Shown here: one piece after another, positions 34,385 to 44,235 of the stretch
Position numbering within the stretch: the first letter of the stretch is position 1
How the letters are laid out: each line of letters begins with the position of its first letter
NCBI GenBank assembly: GCA_036936605.1
Contig: JAUPFV010000001.1
Location: 348,451,081-348,515,080, forward strand
Reading direction: 5' to 3'
From: Limnanthes douglasii subsp. nivea
Taxonomy: Eukaryota > Streptophyta > Magnoliopsida > Brassicales > Limnanthaceae
Length of the DNA: 64,000 bases
The notes under the pieces: generated by a model
Databases searched by the model: none
What the model was told of the DNA's origin: nothing
What the model saw: the letters and a program-made list of their open reading frames with translations, nothing else
Made by a program: the position numbers and the translations under genes

Positions 34385-36678
34385 GTGCCTTTCACGGGGT
34401 TTGAAAGCTTTCAAAGTATGCAAGAGTACATGAAGAGCAAATGGGAGGAGCTAGTCAGAGGTAACTACCTAATTACCTACTCATGCGGGGATCATAAGAA
34501 TTGTTTCTTTAATAATGAGAAAGATTTTGTTGGTTTAGAATTATATCTTGATTTAGAGCGTTTGAAACGAGTTAGTTTTCTTATAGAACAACAAGTCCTT
34601 GATAAAAGTTCTGGTTCTAAAGGTTCTGGTCAAAAGCGTAAACAGCCTAGCATAAGTTTGGGAGAACCCTTTCATAATCAACTAACCAGCATGAAGGGTA
34701 GTAACGGTTTAGTTAATTATGATCAGAGAAAAAAACAACTTGCTACTACTGGTTGGGATGATGCTATTTCAGGAGTTGGTCAAGCTTTCGAAGAATGTGC
34801 TGTAGCTTTGTGTTGAAATGCTTTAAAGCATATTTTTTCTTTCAAATACATGCACAATACAACAAACAAGATCACTTTTTATTGTAAAAATAAATTCACA
34901 AACGGATGTAAATGGATCCTTTACGCATAAATTGATTCCGACCTCAGATTAATGATGATTAAGAGATATGTTGCGCAACATACTTGCAGTCCCGTTTTCT
35001 TCCAAAAATATAAGAGGCATAAGCATTTGACATTGGATTTGATTGTTGAGGAAATTCATGATATTATCAGGGCATGTCATTTGTTGACAGTCAAAACCAT
35101 ACAAACTTCTGTCAAACAAGATTACAGTATTGGAATCTCCTACCGTTTGTCATGAAATGCTTTGGAGAAGGTAAAAAGGGGAGTTTTCAGAAATAGTTCA
35201 AGTTCTTTTAGTTTACTAAGGGAGTACTTCAAACGATTGAAGAGCCACGATATTACTACCGACTGCCAGTTAGAATTATCCACTATAAATATCTTCTATC
35301 GTTTTTTTATAGCATTCAATTTATATTTACAAGGTTTCCATTCGTATCGTCTAATGTTGTATGTCGATGGAACCCAATTGTACGGGAAGTATAAGGGTGT
35401 ATTGCTTGCTTCAGTAGGAAATGAAAACAATAACGGTTAGCTCCATACTTCTTTTATAATTTGATTGATTATTAGGTTTGTGTAAAAATTGCAAACAATT
35501 CTCAAGTATAAGTTTCAAACAACTCACAGGGATGGAGTTACAAACAACTCCTAGGGAAGAGTTGCAAACAACTCCCAGTATAGGGTTACAAACAACTCTC
35601 AGGTAATACCCATGAAAGAGTTGCAAACAACGCTCACGGATAGAGTTACCAACAACTCCCAGGGAAGAGTTGCAAACAACTCATAGTATATAATTACAAA
35701 CAACTCCCAGTGTAGAGTTACGAACAACTCCCAGGGAAGAGTTGCATACAACTCCCAGCATAGAGTTGTACACAAATCTCAGGATACATAATTGCAAACA
35801 ACTCTCATGAATAATAGGATGCGAGTTATGCTATAATTAAGACCATGCTTTAGTGCAACTTCTAAGTATGTTTGTCATGTATTCCAGGACTATTCCCCGT
35901 TGCAATTGGTATCGTGAGCATTGAGGATTCTGACAATTGGCTGTGGTTTTTGGGTTGTTTGAAACCTCATATGTTGGAGCGCCAAATCACATTTCTTTCC
36001 GACCATCATTCTAGTATAATTAATGTTTTTTCTGTCTTGTATCCAAACTATTTTCATGCGTACTGTTATTACCATCTTATTCAGAATTTGAGAAAAACTT
36101 TGGAACATGCTAATAAAGACTATAAGTCTAGGATGCTAAGTTTCGTCCATCGATGTGCTTATGCTCCCACCCAAGATCTTTTTAATGATATAGTAACATA
36201 TTTTCAATGTGAAGGCGGTTAAAGAATTAAATTTCTTGAAAATTTACCTCCGGATAAGTATGCTCAGGCATACATTAAAGGAAAACGATACGGGGCTATG
36301 ACTTCTACTGCGATCGAATCTTTTAACAATTAGGTCAAAACATTATGTGGCCTACCTATTGTTGAGTTGATAGACCAGATTAGATTCTTGCTTATGACTC
36401 AAGTTTCACGAAGATACCAAGACGGGTTAAGCTCGAGTACTACTTTATGCCTCGAGTATGAAAAGAAGCAAAAGCAGAATGTTGAGAAATGCCAAACTTG
36501 GGTAGTACGTAAGTCTTTTGCAACCTTGGTCGAAGTCTTTTTAGGCCCTGTAACAGTTGTAAATTTGTTAGATTTCAAATGTTATTGCGGAGCATGGCAA
36601 CAAAAGTGTTTTCTAAGTCCTCACACTTTAGCGACAATTCAGTCTACCAACCAAGATCCTTTAACTATAATAGTTTGA
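34385..36678 (+). pseudogene. MuDR/MULE-type transposase, decayed
   Basis: Frames in order are 34385-34816 (N-terminal region), about 34840-35435 and 35888-36678. The second contains the MuDR DNA-binding part (GCKWILYA), the helper region (ALEKVKRG ... LLREYFKRL) and the first catalytic Asp in LYVDGTQLYGKYKGVLL. The third has the second Asp in FLSDHHSSI, YCYYHLIQNL and the Glu in TAIESFN, then a SWIM-type CYCGAWQ...C...H tail. A GT-AG intron at 35436-35887 joins NNG to LFPVAIGIV in perfect frame and is filled with the hairpin minisatellite. At least four in-frame stops (after 34816, near 34928, 35153, 36220 and 36330) make it a pseudogene. DDE residues are retained. The family mobilises MULE DNA transposons. 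Confidence 0.88.
35490..35835 (+). repeat. Hairpin minisatellite inside the transposase intron
   Basis: About 12 units of GAGTTGCAAACAACTCCCAG type lie wholly between the splice donor (35436) and acceptor (35887). Same orientation and core as the left block. Confidence 0.9.
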
Positions 36679-36679
36679 A

Positions 36680-36925
36680 ATAACTCTCACACTTTATAGT
36701 TGCATACAACTCTTAGGTAATCTAACTGCAAACAACTCCTAGCTTATAGAGTTGAAACAACACTCAGGGAATATAAGTGCAGACAACTCTCAGGAAATAG
36801 AATTTCAAACAACTCTCATACTATATAGTTGCAAACAACTCTCAGGTATAGTTGATAAATTTTTGCAACCAACTATCAGGCAATATATCTACAAACAACT
36901 CGCACGTATAGTTGTGAGTTGTTTG
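36680..36925 (+). repeat. Hairpin minisatellite after the transposase
   Basis: About nine units (GTTGCAAACAACTCTCAGG) directly follow the transposase stop. Looser words of the same family (GTTGTTTGTAAA, GATGCGAATTGTTTGC) continue to ~37170. Confidence 0.85.
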
Positions 36926-37321
36926 TAAATAACATCAAAATACTATGATGCAATTTTTTTTGCACATATATATGTAAGATGTTGATGCGAATTGTTTGCA
37001 TGTCCTTCCCACGAGTCTCTACAACCGAGTGAATACGAATCGTTTGTATATTACTTCTATGATAATTGTTTGAAAATAGACTAAGAGAGTTATTTGTCAA
37101 TGTGACCTGACATAGTTGTTTGCAAAATATCGCAACCATAGTTGTTTGTAAAATATCAATGCTTCATAAATTTTTTAAACTGATTCAAATTTTATACAAA
37201 AAATAGATTACACACCCATAGCAGACTTCATGCACTAAACACTTCAAAAAATAATACTACCATCTTTAGTGTTTGTCAGTTTGCATGTAAAAATAAAAAC
37301 AAAAAACATAAGTAGTAACGA

Positions 37322-37696
37322 TTAGTCATCACTAGAGGATTCTTCTCCTTCTTTATCCTTTTCACGCTTATCATCAGCATCTTCATTATGTTCTTCCTTC
37401 TCATCTACCTCTATCTGATGAGCCTCTTCCGGTTTACCAACGTCTTCCTCATTTTCCTCATTTTCCTCCTCTATGTCTTCCCTCTTCATCTTTCGGTCTG
37501 GAACCTGTGTTGGCTGAGAGTCAGCCACCAACTCAACCACTTAAAATGACCCAGAGTCAGCAGAGAAGTAATTCTCGATATCAAAGTCCAATACAGAGGA
37601 TGAGCTGTTTGTTGGTGCCACCGGATAGATTAAGCCGGAGCCTGTTTCGGTTGTTATGGAAGACCACGAGTTTCCTAGAGAACCGGAGGTAGACAT
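37322..37696 (-). pseudogene. Acidic ORF of the MULE-type element
   Basis: Read on the minus strand from the ATG at 37696: MSTSGSLGNSWSSITTETG and on for about 50 residues, one in-frame TAA, then 72 residues of extremely acidic, Lys-containing sequence (EEENEENEEDVG, DEKEEHNEDADDKREKD) ending SSSDD. I do not recognise a family. Its position between transposase and ULP module suggests an element-encoded accessory gene, or the N-terminal exon of the ULP gene. The single stop could be recent. Confidence 0.5.
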
Positions 37697-37729
37697 GGTG
37701 ATTGTAAATGAAGATGTTATGTTATTTTG

Positions 37730-38585
37730 AATTATAAAGTTTGTTTTTAAATTACCCTCTGGTTACTATTATTTATATGCAATGAGGGACTCTTAACGAG
37801 GTGGTGGCTATGTTAATGATTAGACAACCTCCTCTCCGTCAAATAAAAAATTAATGGATGTGTTTGATTAGATTATTTTTTGCATGCTCAATGAAATTAC
37901 CGGTTACCAAGGCAAACACGATAAAACATTTGTATTCTTTTCATATATTTGCGAATTGTTTAGTAAATATGAGGAAATGATACGAACTGTTAGGTTGAGG
38001 TCATTGCTGAGAGTTGTTGCCTGCTGCACAAACGTGAATTATTTACATGTAGTTTTTTTGTATATGTTGCGAATTTTTTTGTCAAGATGGATGGTGAGAA
38101 TTGTTTATTAGTAAATTTGTTATATACGTTGGAAAGTTTTGTCATCACTGAGTGTTGTGCTAAAGTACTCACAGTTCTTTCAAGTGAGTTCGAAAATGTC
38201 ATACATTTCATATTTCAGCTACAAAAAACTCTATATATACACAAAAAATTACAAGCAATATATGTACACCAAAAAATTGGCTCACTCCACAGTTTTCCAC
38301 ATAAAAAAATGACTACCAGTGTCGGTTAATGTTTTCATCGTTTAGGAAATAATAAAACATTTCAGCTCTGACCTATCTTACCATATCTTTTCGGTAAGTC
38401 TTCTCCACGTATCCTTTTTTGATAATATCTCTGGCGTATTAACAGATAAAAATTCCACAGTCGAGGGTACCTTTATTTCAGCTCTGACCTCTCGCGTTTT
38501 TGACTTTATACCCATTATTTGCCTATGGTAGGTATTTTTTCTTGATATAATATTCCAACTCTTTATAATAGTTTTTATCAGGCAT
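37730..38585. other. Non-coding interior of the MULE-type element
   Basis: Scattered single copies of words like GCGAATTGTTT and GAGAATTGTTT, otherwise AT-rich. The frames at 37884 and 38087 show nothing recognisable. Confidence 0.4.
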
Positions 38586-38589
38586 CGGG

Positions 38590-38905
38590 TAAAAATAAAC
38601 TCTCAGGTAACAAAATTTCCAACAACTCCCAGCTTGTATAGTTGCAAATAACACTCAGGAAAAAACGTTGCCAACAACTTTCAGGGAATATAGTTGTAAA
38701 CAACTCCCAACTTGTAAAGTTGCAAACAATACTCAGAAAACGAAGTTGTCAACAACTCTTAGGGAATATAGTTGTATACAACTCCCAGCTTGTAGAGTTG
38801 CAAACAACTCCCAGGTGATAGAGTTGTCACCAACTCTCGGGAGATATAATTTAATACAATTCTCTTAATAATAGAGTTGCCAAAAAACTCTCAGGAGTAT
38901 AGTTA
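38590..38905 (+). repeat. Hairpin minisatellite, right end of the forward-oriented blocks
   Basis: Units here are longer (~75-80 bases as doublets, e.g. AACAACTCCCAGCTTGTATAG ... GTTGCAAATAACACTCAGG). They give the open frame 38668-38868 with repeated REYSCIQLPACRVANN. The same peptide motif appears on the minus strand at 41 kb, showing that the two blocks are in opposite orientation. Confidence 0.85.
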
Positions 38906-40550
38906 AACTGTTAGTAATCTTACCAGCAGACCAGGTGTCCTTATTGTGTAGTCCGTTGCATATGTACGAGGCAGGAGTGGGTTGTAGTTTGTTACCATCA
39001 TGGCGTATATATCAATAACGAGCAACGTCCAATGGTTCATTGTATCTTTCTTAGTGCTGCAGACTAGAATGAGCACAATATTCGTGTAACTAGGCATTTT
39101 TTCAAATACATCGTCAATTATATTTGTTATTTCCCCGTCAAACCATTTAGAACTGCATTCAAGTAAAAGCACATTACAACGAGAACATGCGAGGTGTTAG
39201 TAGTTTATAGCCAAACTTACCGTGGTCATGCCATAATACATCGTCAATTATATTGTGTTTAAATACATACATGATGGATCTTTTAAAACACTAGACCTGC
39301 TACATTTTAAAAAAAACAACTTAACAACCCAACATTTTTGCCACCTCTGCATAATAACAATTAGAACACAATATATACGAATAAAATATTCACATAGTTG
39401 TATCTTAATGTACTTAAGATCCATTTATATCTTCATGACCTTCTGCATCCGTAAGTCCAAACTCTTCAGCTGCAACTTCTTTCTCACGAGATTCCACCTC
39501 CTTAGCTCTATATTCTTTGCAACCTACTTCCTCTGGCACGGGAGATACGAGTTGCTGGTCATTCAAAATAGACTAATATTTTTCTGTCTCCTTTGGAGGA
39601 CTCAGATCTGTTGTTGCCTCCTCTGTAGGTGGAGACTTGTCTGTCTGTCTCTCCACCGTGTATGTCTTTGTGGTGACCGATAACTCTTCCGGTATTTGTT
39701 TGTTTTGTGTAGGTGAATGGTTCCCATCATCGTCCTTCTCCTACGATAGTACTCCATCATGCTTTTCAGCTTCCTCCATTATTCCGTCCTAATTCGGGTC
39801 ATTTTCCTCAAATTCAGATGGCACAACTGCCTGTTTTTCAGTGGACGCGACTTCTATTGGTACAAGTAGCGTCAGTTCCTTCTCTTTTGCATGGCTTCCA
39901 GTGGAGAAAATGGGAAATGAGAAAACATTGTGGAGTTTTTGTTCTTCAAGTTCTGCTACCTTTAACCTTAACTCTTCAATATGCGAAGATAAAATATAGA
40001 CGCATTACAATTTGTTCATTGCGAATTAAAGAGATTAAATATATATAACAACGTTCAAGAATATACTTAATTCTTTCGCCCGTGCTTCGATCTTCCTCTC
40101 GTACTTATTCTTATCGGTATATGTCTTCAAATACTTTGATGTTGCTTCAGCTCCAGTATTTTTTAGAGTAGCCTCTCTGCATTTGAGCATAAAACGACTG
40201 AGTGTTTCACTCATGCTTTCATCGTCTCATTCCTCACCCTCCGGTTGGGTTGTCTCGGTTGACGTAGATGGAATATATGTTATGGTGACTGCTTGTGGTT
40301 TGTCTATGGTCGGGATGTCATGATTAGAGTCTTGCCTTGTGTGTGTTGCCCTTTTCTTTATTTTTGGGGTTGTGCTTTTCTTCCTTTTCCTCAGTCTTTC
40401 TTCTGGTATAATCGGTGCAACATCTGAATCTTCATTTCATGCTAATGCTCATAATGCTTCTCTTTCAGCCTCTATCAAACAAAGGAGAACCTCCAAAACC
40501 TACAAAGGGAAGAGTATCCACGTTATACCCTGGGCGCGAGTTGTTTAATA
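38903..40550 (-). pseudogene. ULP1-like (C48) protease gene of the element, broken
   Basis: 39172-38903 encodes NIVLILVCSTKKDTMNHWTLLVIDIYAMMVTNYNPLLPR. The HWTLLVxD...YN(S/P)L pattern is that of plant ULP1/C48 cysteine proteases (His present; the usual Asp/Asn is the Asn of NYN). The Gln and Cys that should follow are not found because the sequence runs into the minisatellite. Upstream on the same strand (40250-39430) broken frames give a coiled-coil, Glu-rich region (MSETLSRFMLKCREATLKN; YERKIEARAKEL; EYRAKEVESREKEVAAEE), as in the N-terminal part of transposon-borne ULP genes. MULEs that carry ULP genes are known in plants (Kaonashi/KI-MULEs). Several stops show it is dead. Confidence 0.7.
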
Positions 40551-41125
40551 CCAGGTTACACCATGAGAATTGTTTACAACCATAGCCTGAGAGAGTTGTT
40601 TACAACCATAGCCCTATATGTTCTTACAATCATAGCCTACCAGTTGTTTACAACCATATCCCAAGAGTTGTTTACAATCTTAGCCTGCGAGTTGTTTGTA
40701 CTAGACTATGACAATTGTTTTCAACTGTCAGAGCCTGAGAGTTGTTCGTAAACGACCTGAGAATTGTGTAAAACTGCCATATCCTGATAGTTGTATGCAC
40801 CTCCATTCCTTAAGAGTTGTTCGCAAATGACCTAAGAATTGTGTACAACTATCATAGCCTGATAGTTGTATGCACCTCCATTCCCTGAGATTTGTTCGTA
40901 AATGACCTGAGAATTGTGTACAACTGTCATAGCCTGATAGTTGTATGCACCTCCATTCCCTGAGATTTGTTTGTAAATAACATGAGAATTGTGTACAACT
41001 GTCATAATCTGATAGTTGTATGCACCTCCATTCCCTGAGAGTTTTTTGGAACTCTACTATCTGAGAATTGTATGCAACATTATAAGCTGATAGATGTTTG
41101 CAACTCGACAAGCTGAGAGTCGTTT
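40550..41125 (-). repeat. Hairpin minisatellite, inverted block with 75-bp higher-order units
   Basis: It opens with GTTGTTTACAACCATAGCC units. A ~75-base unit (GAATTGTGTACAAC ... GATAGTTGTATGCACCTCC) then repeats about four times from 40740 to 41040. Because 75 is a multiple of three, the minus strand stays open for 127 codons made of a 25-aa repeat (REWRCIQLSGYDSCTQFSGH). I regard this as repeat DNA rather than a gene. Confidence 0.85.
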
Positions 41126-41179
41126 GTAATTATATCACACAAGTTGTTTACATGGATATATATATTTAATACCTCATCA

Positions 41180-41953
41180 TATTGCAACAGAGGCAGCCTT
41201 CCAATCAGTTTGAAGGTCACAATGGATGTTGAAGCATCCTCCCCTCGAAATCACAAAGACGACAAGACCCCGAATTAATTCTTTTAACAACTATATATGG
41301 CCCTTCCCAATTCGGAGCCATTTTTCCGAGGCTCTTCTCCTTTGTGTGTAGGAAAACTTTTCGCAATAATTTATCACCTTCTTTAAATTATCTTCTCTTT
41401 AGGTTCGAATCATATCTATTTCTCATAAGAGTTTAATAATGAATTACATTCAGATGTGCTCGAATCCTTTTCTCCTTGATTAAATCCAAATTAGCCTTTC
41501 GAAATTCGTCATTAAATCTTTCAGAATACTGAGATATTCTAAAAGATGACATCGTAGATTCGATGGGACTGACTGTATCCATACCATATGCCAAAGCAAA
41601 ATGAGTCTCTTTAGTAGCTTCTCTTGGAGTCGTTCGATAAGCCCAAAGCACCTCTTGCAAATAGTTTGGCCATTTCCCTGCTGTCTTGGATAAATTCTTC
41701 TTCAAGCCATCTAAAATCATTTTGTTTGTCACTTCCACTTGTCCATTGGCTTTAGGATGAAAATGCGTCGAAAAAATTGCTGAATTCCTTTAGAAGTACA
41801 AAATGCAGTCATCTCCCTGTTGTTAAACTAAGGGCCATTGTCTGTTGTAATCCTCTGAGGAACTCCAAAACGACAGTAGATATTGTTCACAATAAATTTG
41901 ATGACATCCTTTGCCTTGTAGGTACCTCACTCTTCTCCCACTTTCGTCGCCAA
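41180..41953 (-). pseudogene. Ty3-gypsy integrase fragment joined directly to a primer-binding site
   Basis: The minus strand shows, from 41910, the second catalytic Asp (QRITTDNGP), then NGQVEVTNKM with the Glu, and WAYRTTPREATKETHFALAYG (41738-41433). C-terminal integrase words continue broken to ~41200. Immediately before it (41952-41937) is TGGCGACGAAAGTGGG, a primer-binding-site-like stretch next to an LTR edge. gag, protease, RT and RNase H are therefore deleted. Confidence 0.8.
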
Positions 41954-42273
41954 TGTTAAGTATTAAATATTTCGTGAAGAGAGAAGAAGATCAGAGTAAT
42001 TTTAGTGAGAGAAAATTATAAGCCTTTTTGAAAAAGAAAGAGATTAAGAGATGTTATGAGTAAAAATGTTAATCAACCCTTTATTTATGTAATCCTATAT
42101 TTTGTTTATAAGAAAAAAGTATGAATAACAGTTTCAGTTACAAATTATAACTAATTACGCTATCAACCCTTGAAATTTACATTTTATATTTAGTTTATCC
42201 TCTAACTATAAAAGATTCAAATAAATACCCTTTTCATAATTACTTTACTCATTGATTATTTACATCCTTATCA
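41954..42273 (-). repeat. Putative gypsy LTR
   Basis: It starts TGTTAAGTATT next to the primer-binding-site-like sequence and plausibly ends CATCCTTATCA, giving TG...CA and ~320 bases. On the minus strand it starts TGATAAGG, like the LTR at 18271-18690, although the bodies differ. The outer edge is inferred. Confidence 0.5.
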
Positions 42274-44039
42274 GGTACTGGTGGTATGGTGTCATTATAC
42301 CGCTGGTATGGTGGGCCTCTACTGCAGGTAAATAGACCCAAACAATAACTTCAGCAAAACTATTAAGTGTTTCGACACTACCGGTTGTACTGAATTTGTA
42401 TACCTCAGATAGGATAATACATTTCTGGTATATAATTTTCATACCGACAATGTAATACTAGTGATATGTCTTTCCAATACATGTTAATTGTTTCAAATTT
42501 CTAGTGAAGAAAATATAGGTAGATATATCATGAAAATTAATCTTTGAATGAAATAAAGTATCTTTGGTTATTTTATTAAGATGTCGAAAAAATATTATAT
42601 GTGTTCCCTCAATGAACAATAAAAAATAAACATCTAATTAATGAAATAATTTGAAAAATATTCCAAATAAAGTTTGATATTCATTCTAAATTTTATCAAG
42701 CTTTACGTATTGCCGATACTCTTCGTAATCTTTAGTGGAAACTGTAAACACCAACGCGTTATACATTACTTTTGAATACCAGATTTTTAAGGAAGACAAT
42801 GTTGGTTCACAACTATATCTGAAAAACAATCAAACATTTCTTACATACCGTACTTGACTATTTTAGGGCATCTTTAACTAAACCATTCAACAACGAAAAC
42901 TAGTTGTGCATATAATGCAGTGCATTACTTACCATCAGGACAAATGTGAAGTAGTCCTCCTTAGGGGACATACTACACTTATAACAACTAAGACTTAGCT
43001 ACGAGCCCCCAGACCCCTTCCTGCATGAATCATTGAGGCAGAGGTCACTCAAGTAGCATGACAGGCCCACCCATATAGTTGCATGGGTGAATGGTTCACA
43101 TTGTAAATCATGTAAAACCAACTAAAGTGTTTTTCTAAATGGATAAACCTTTTGTGTTATATTTCATTATAGCGTGAACATATAAAGCAATCTTTAAGAT
43201 GTAAAATATATCATCAAAAATTCATATATCTGAAGAGAGATGGATGATATTCCAAAATCCAAACCTGAAAAACAAACAATCCATGAACATACATGACATT
43301 ACCTTATACATCCAAAAGTTCAAGTTCTTAAGGATAATACGTAACTACATTCCATCACAAGACCATACATTCTGAACATTGAGAGATTTATTAATGTTCA
43401 TACAGTTGGGGATACATAATTATACACCTCTAAAAACTAGCACTTCAAACCTACATGACAATACATATATACATGTCACCCGATACATAACAAAATTAAT
43501 CATACTTAAAAGCATGAAAGCAAACTAACAATAAATTAAACTAGTTTAGTTTATTTGTTATTGGGTGACATGCATAGAAACTTTCAATTTTAAATAAAAA
43601 TATTTACTTTTGAAATGGTTCGTTCTTAATTAGATTGAAAACTTTTAAATTCTATGATAAAAATGAGAGTTTAATATATTATCTCTTGATTTTTTTTTAC
43701 TTTTTCCGATTTATTTTCAATATAATTTAGGAATCTTAAATGCTTAGTTGGAAACTAAAAAAATTCACTTGAACTTTTTAATTTTATATTTTTTTATTCT
43801 AACTTCAAATCGTCTTAGTCATCACATTTGATTTGGTCATCACATTTGATTTATTTTTTATTTATTTATAATATAAACTAAATTTACTAAAAAGTAAAAG
43901 ACCAATTAATTGATTTATTATATAAAAGATAAAAGGATTGATGGTTTAAAGTTACATAACATAATTTATTAATGGGATTAACTAAAAAATTCTTTCAAAA
44001 TCACATGATAATTTTGAAACAAATTATAATATAACTTTA
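42274..44039. other. AT-rich spacer
   Basis: No gene or clear element. A GC-richer patch at 42950-43110 stands out from its surroundings but has no frame I recognise. Confidence 0.4.
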
Positions 44040-44050
44040 GAATGACTGAA

Positions 44051-44224
44051 CAACTCTGAAAGGGTAGCAAAGTTGGTGGAGTAAGCAGAGTTTATGACAA
44101 AAGTTCATGAGTTTGATTCCATCTATTTACAAACGTTTTCTTGGTTGAGCCCGTCACCTTGTGTGGTTTAAAAAAAAGAATGTTTTTTTGGCTGAGCCTG
44201 TCACCTTGTGTGGTTTAAAAAAAA
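44051..44224 (+). mobile_element. tRNA-derived SINE, short copy with internal duplication
   Basis: Head AGGGTAGCAAAGTTGGTGGA, B box TTCATGAGTTTGATTCC, then GAGCCCGTCACCTTGTGTGG. The 3' end is not the usual one: GGCTGAGCCTGTCACCTTGT plus an A run occurs twice (about 44142-44180 and 44190-44228). A perfect 11-base target-site duplication GAATGACTGAA lies at 44040-44050 and 44225-44235. Confidence 0.85.
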
Positions 44225-44235
44225 GAATGACTGAA

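Noticed and set aside
39255..40548. Plus-strand ORFs at 39255, 39713 and 40339
   Set aside because: The minus strand over the same bases carries the broken ULP-type N-terminal region with coiled-coil and Glu-rich sequence, so the plus frames are shadows.
33540..41125. Could the regularly spaced palindromic repeats be a CRISPR array?
   Set aside because: The repeats are degenerate, spacers are absent or only a few bases, and the setting is a plant transposon.
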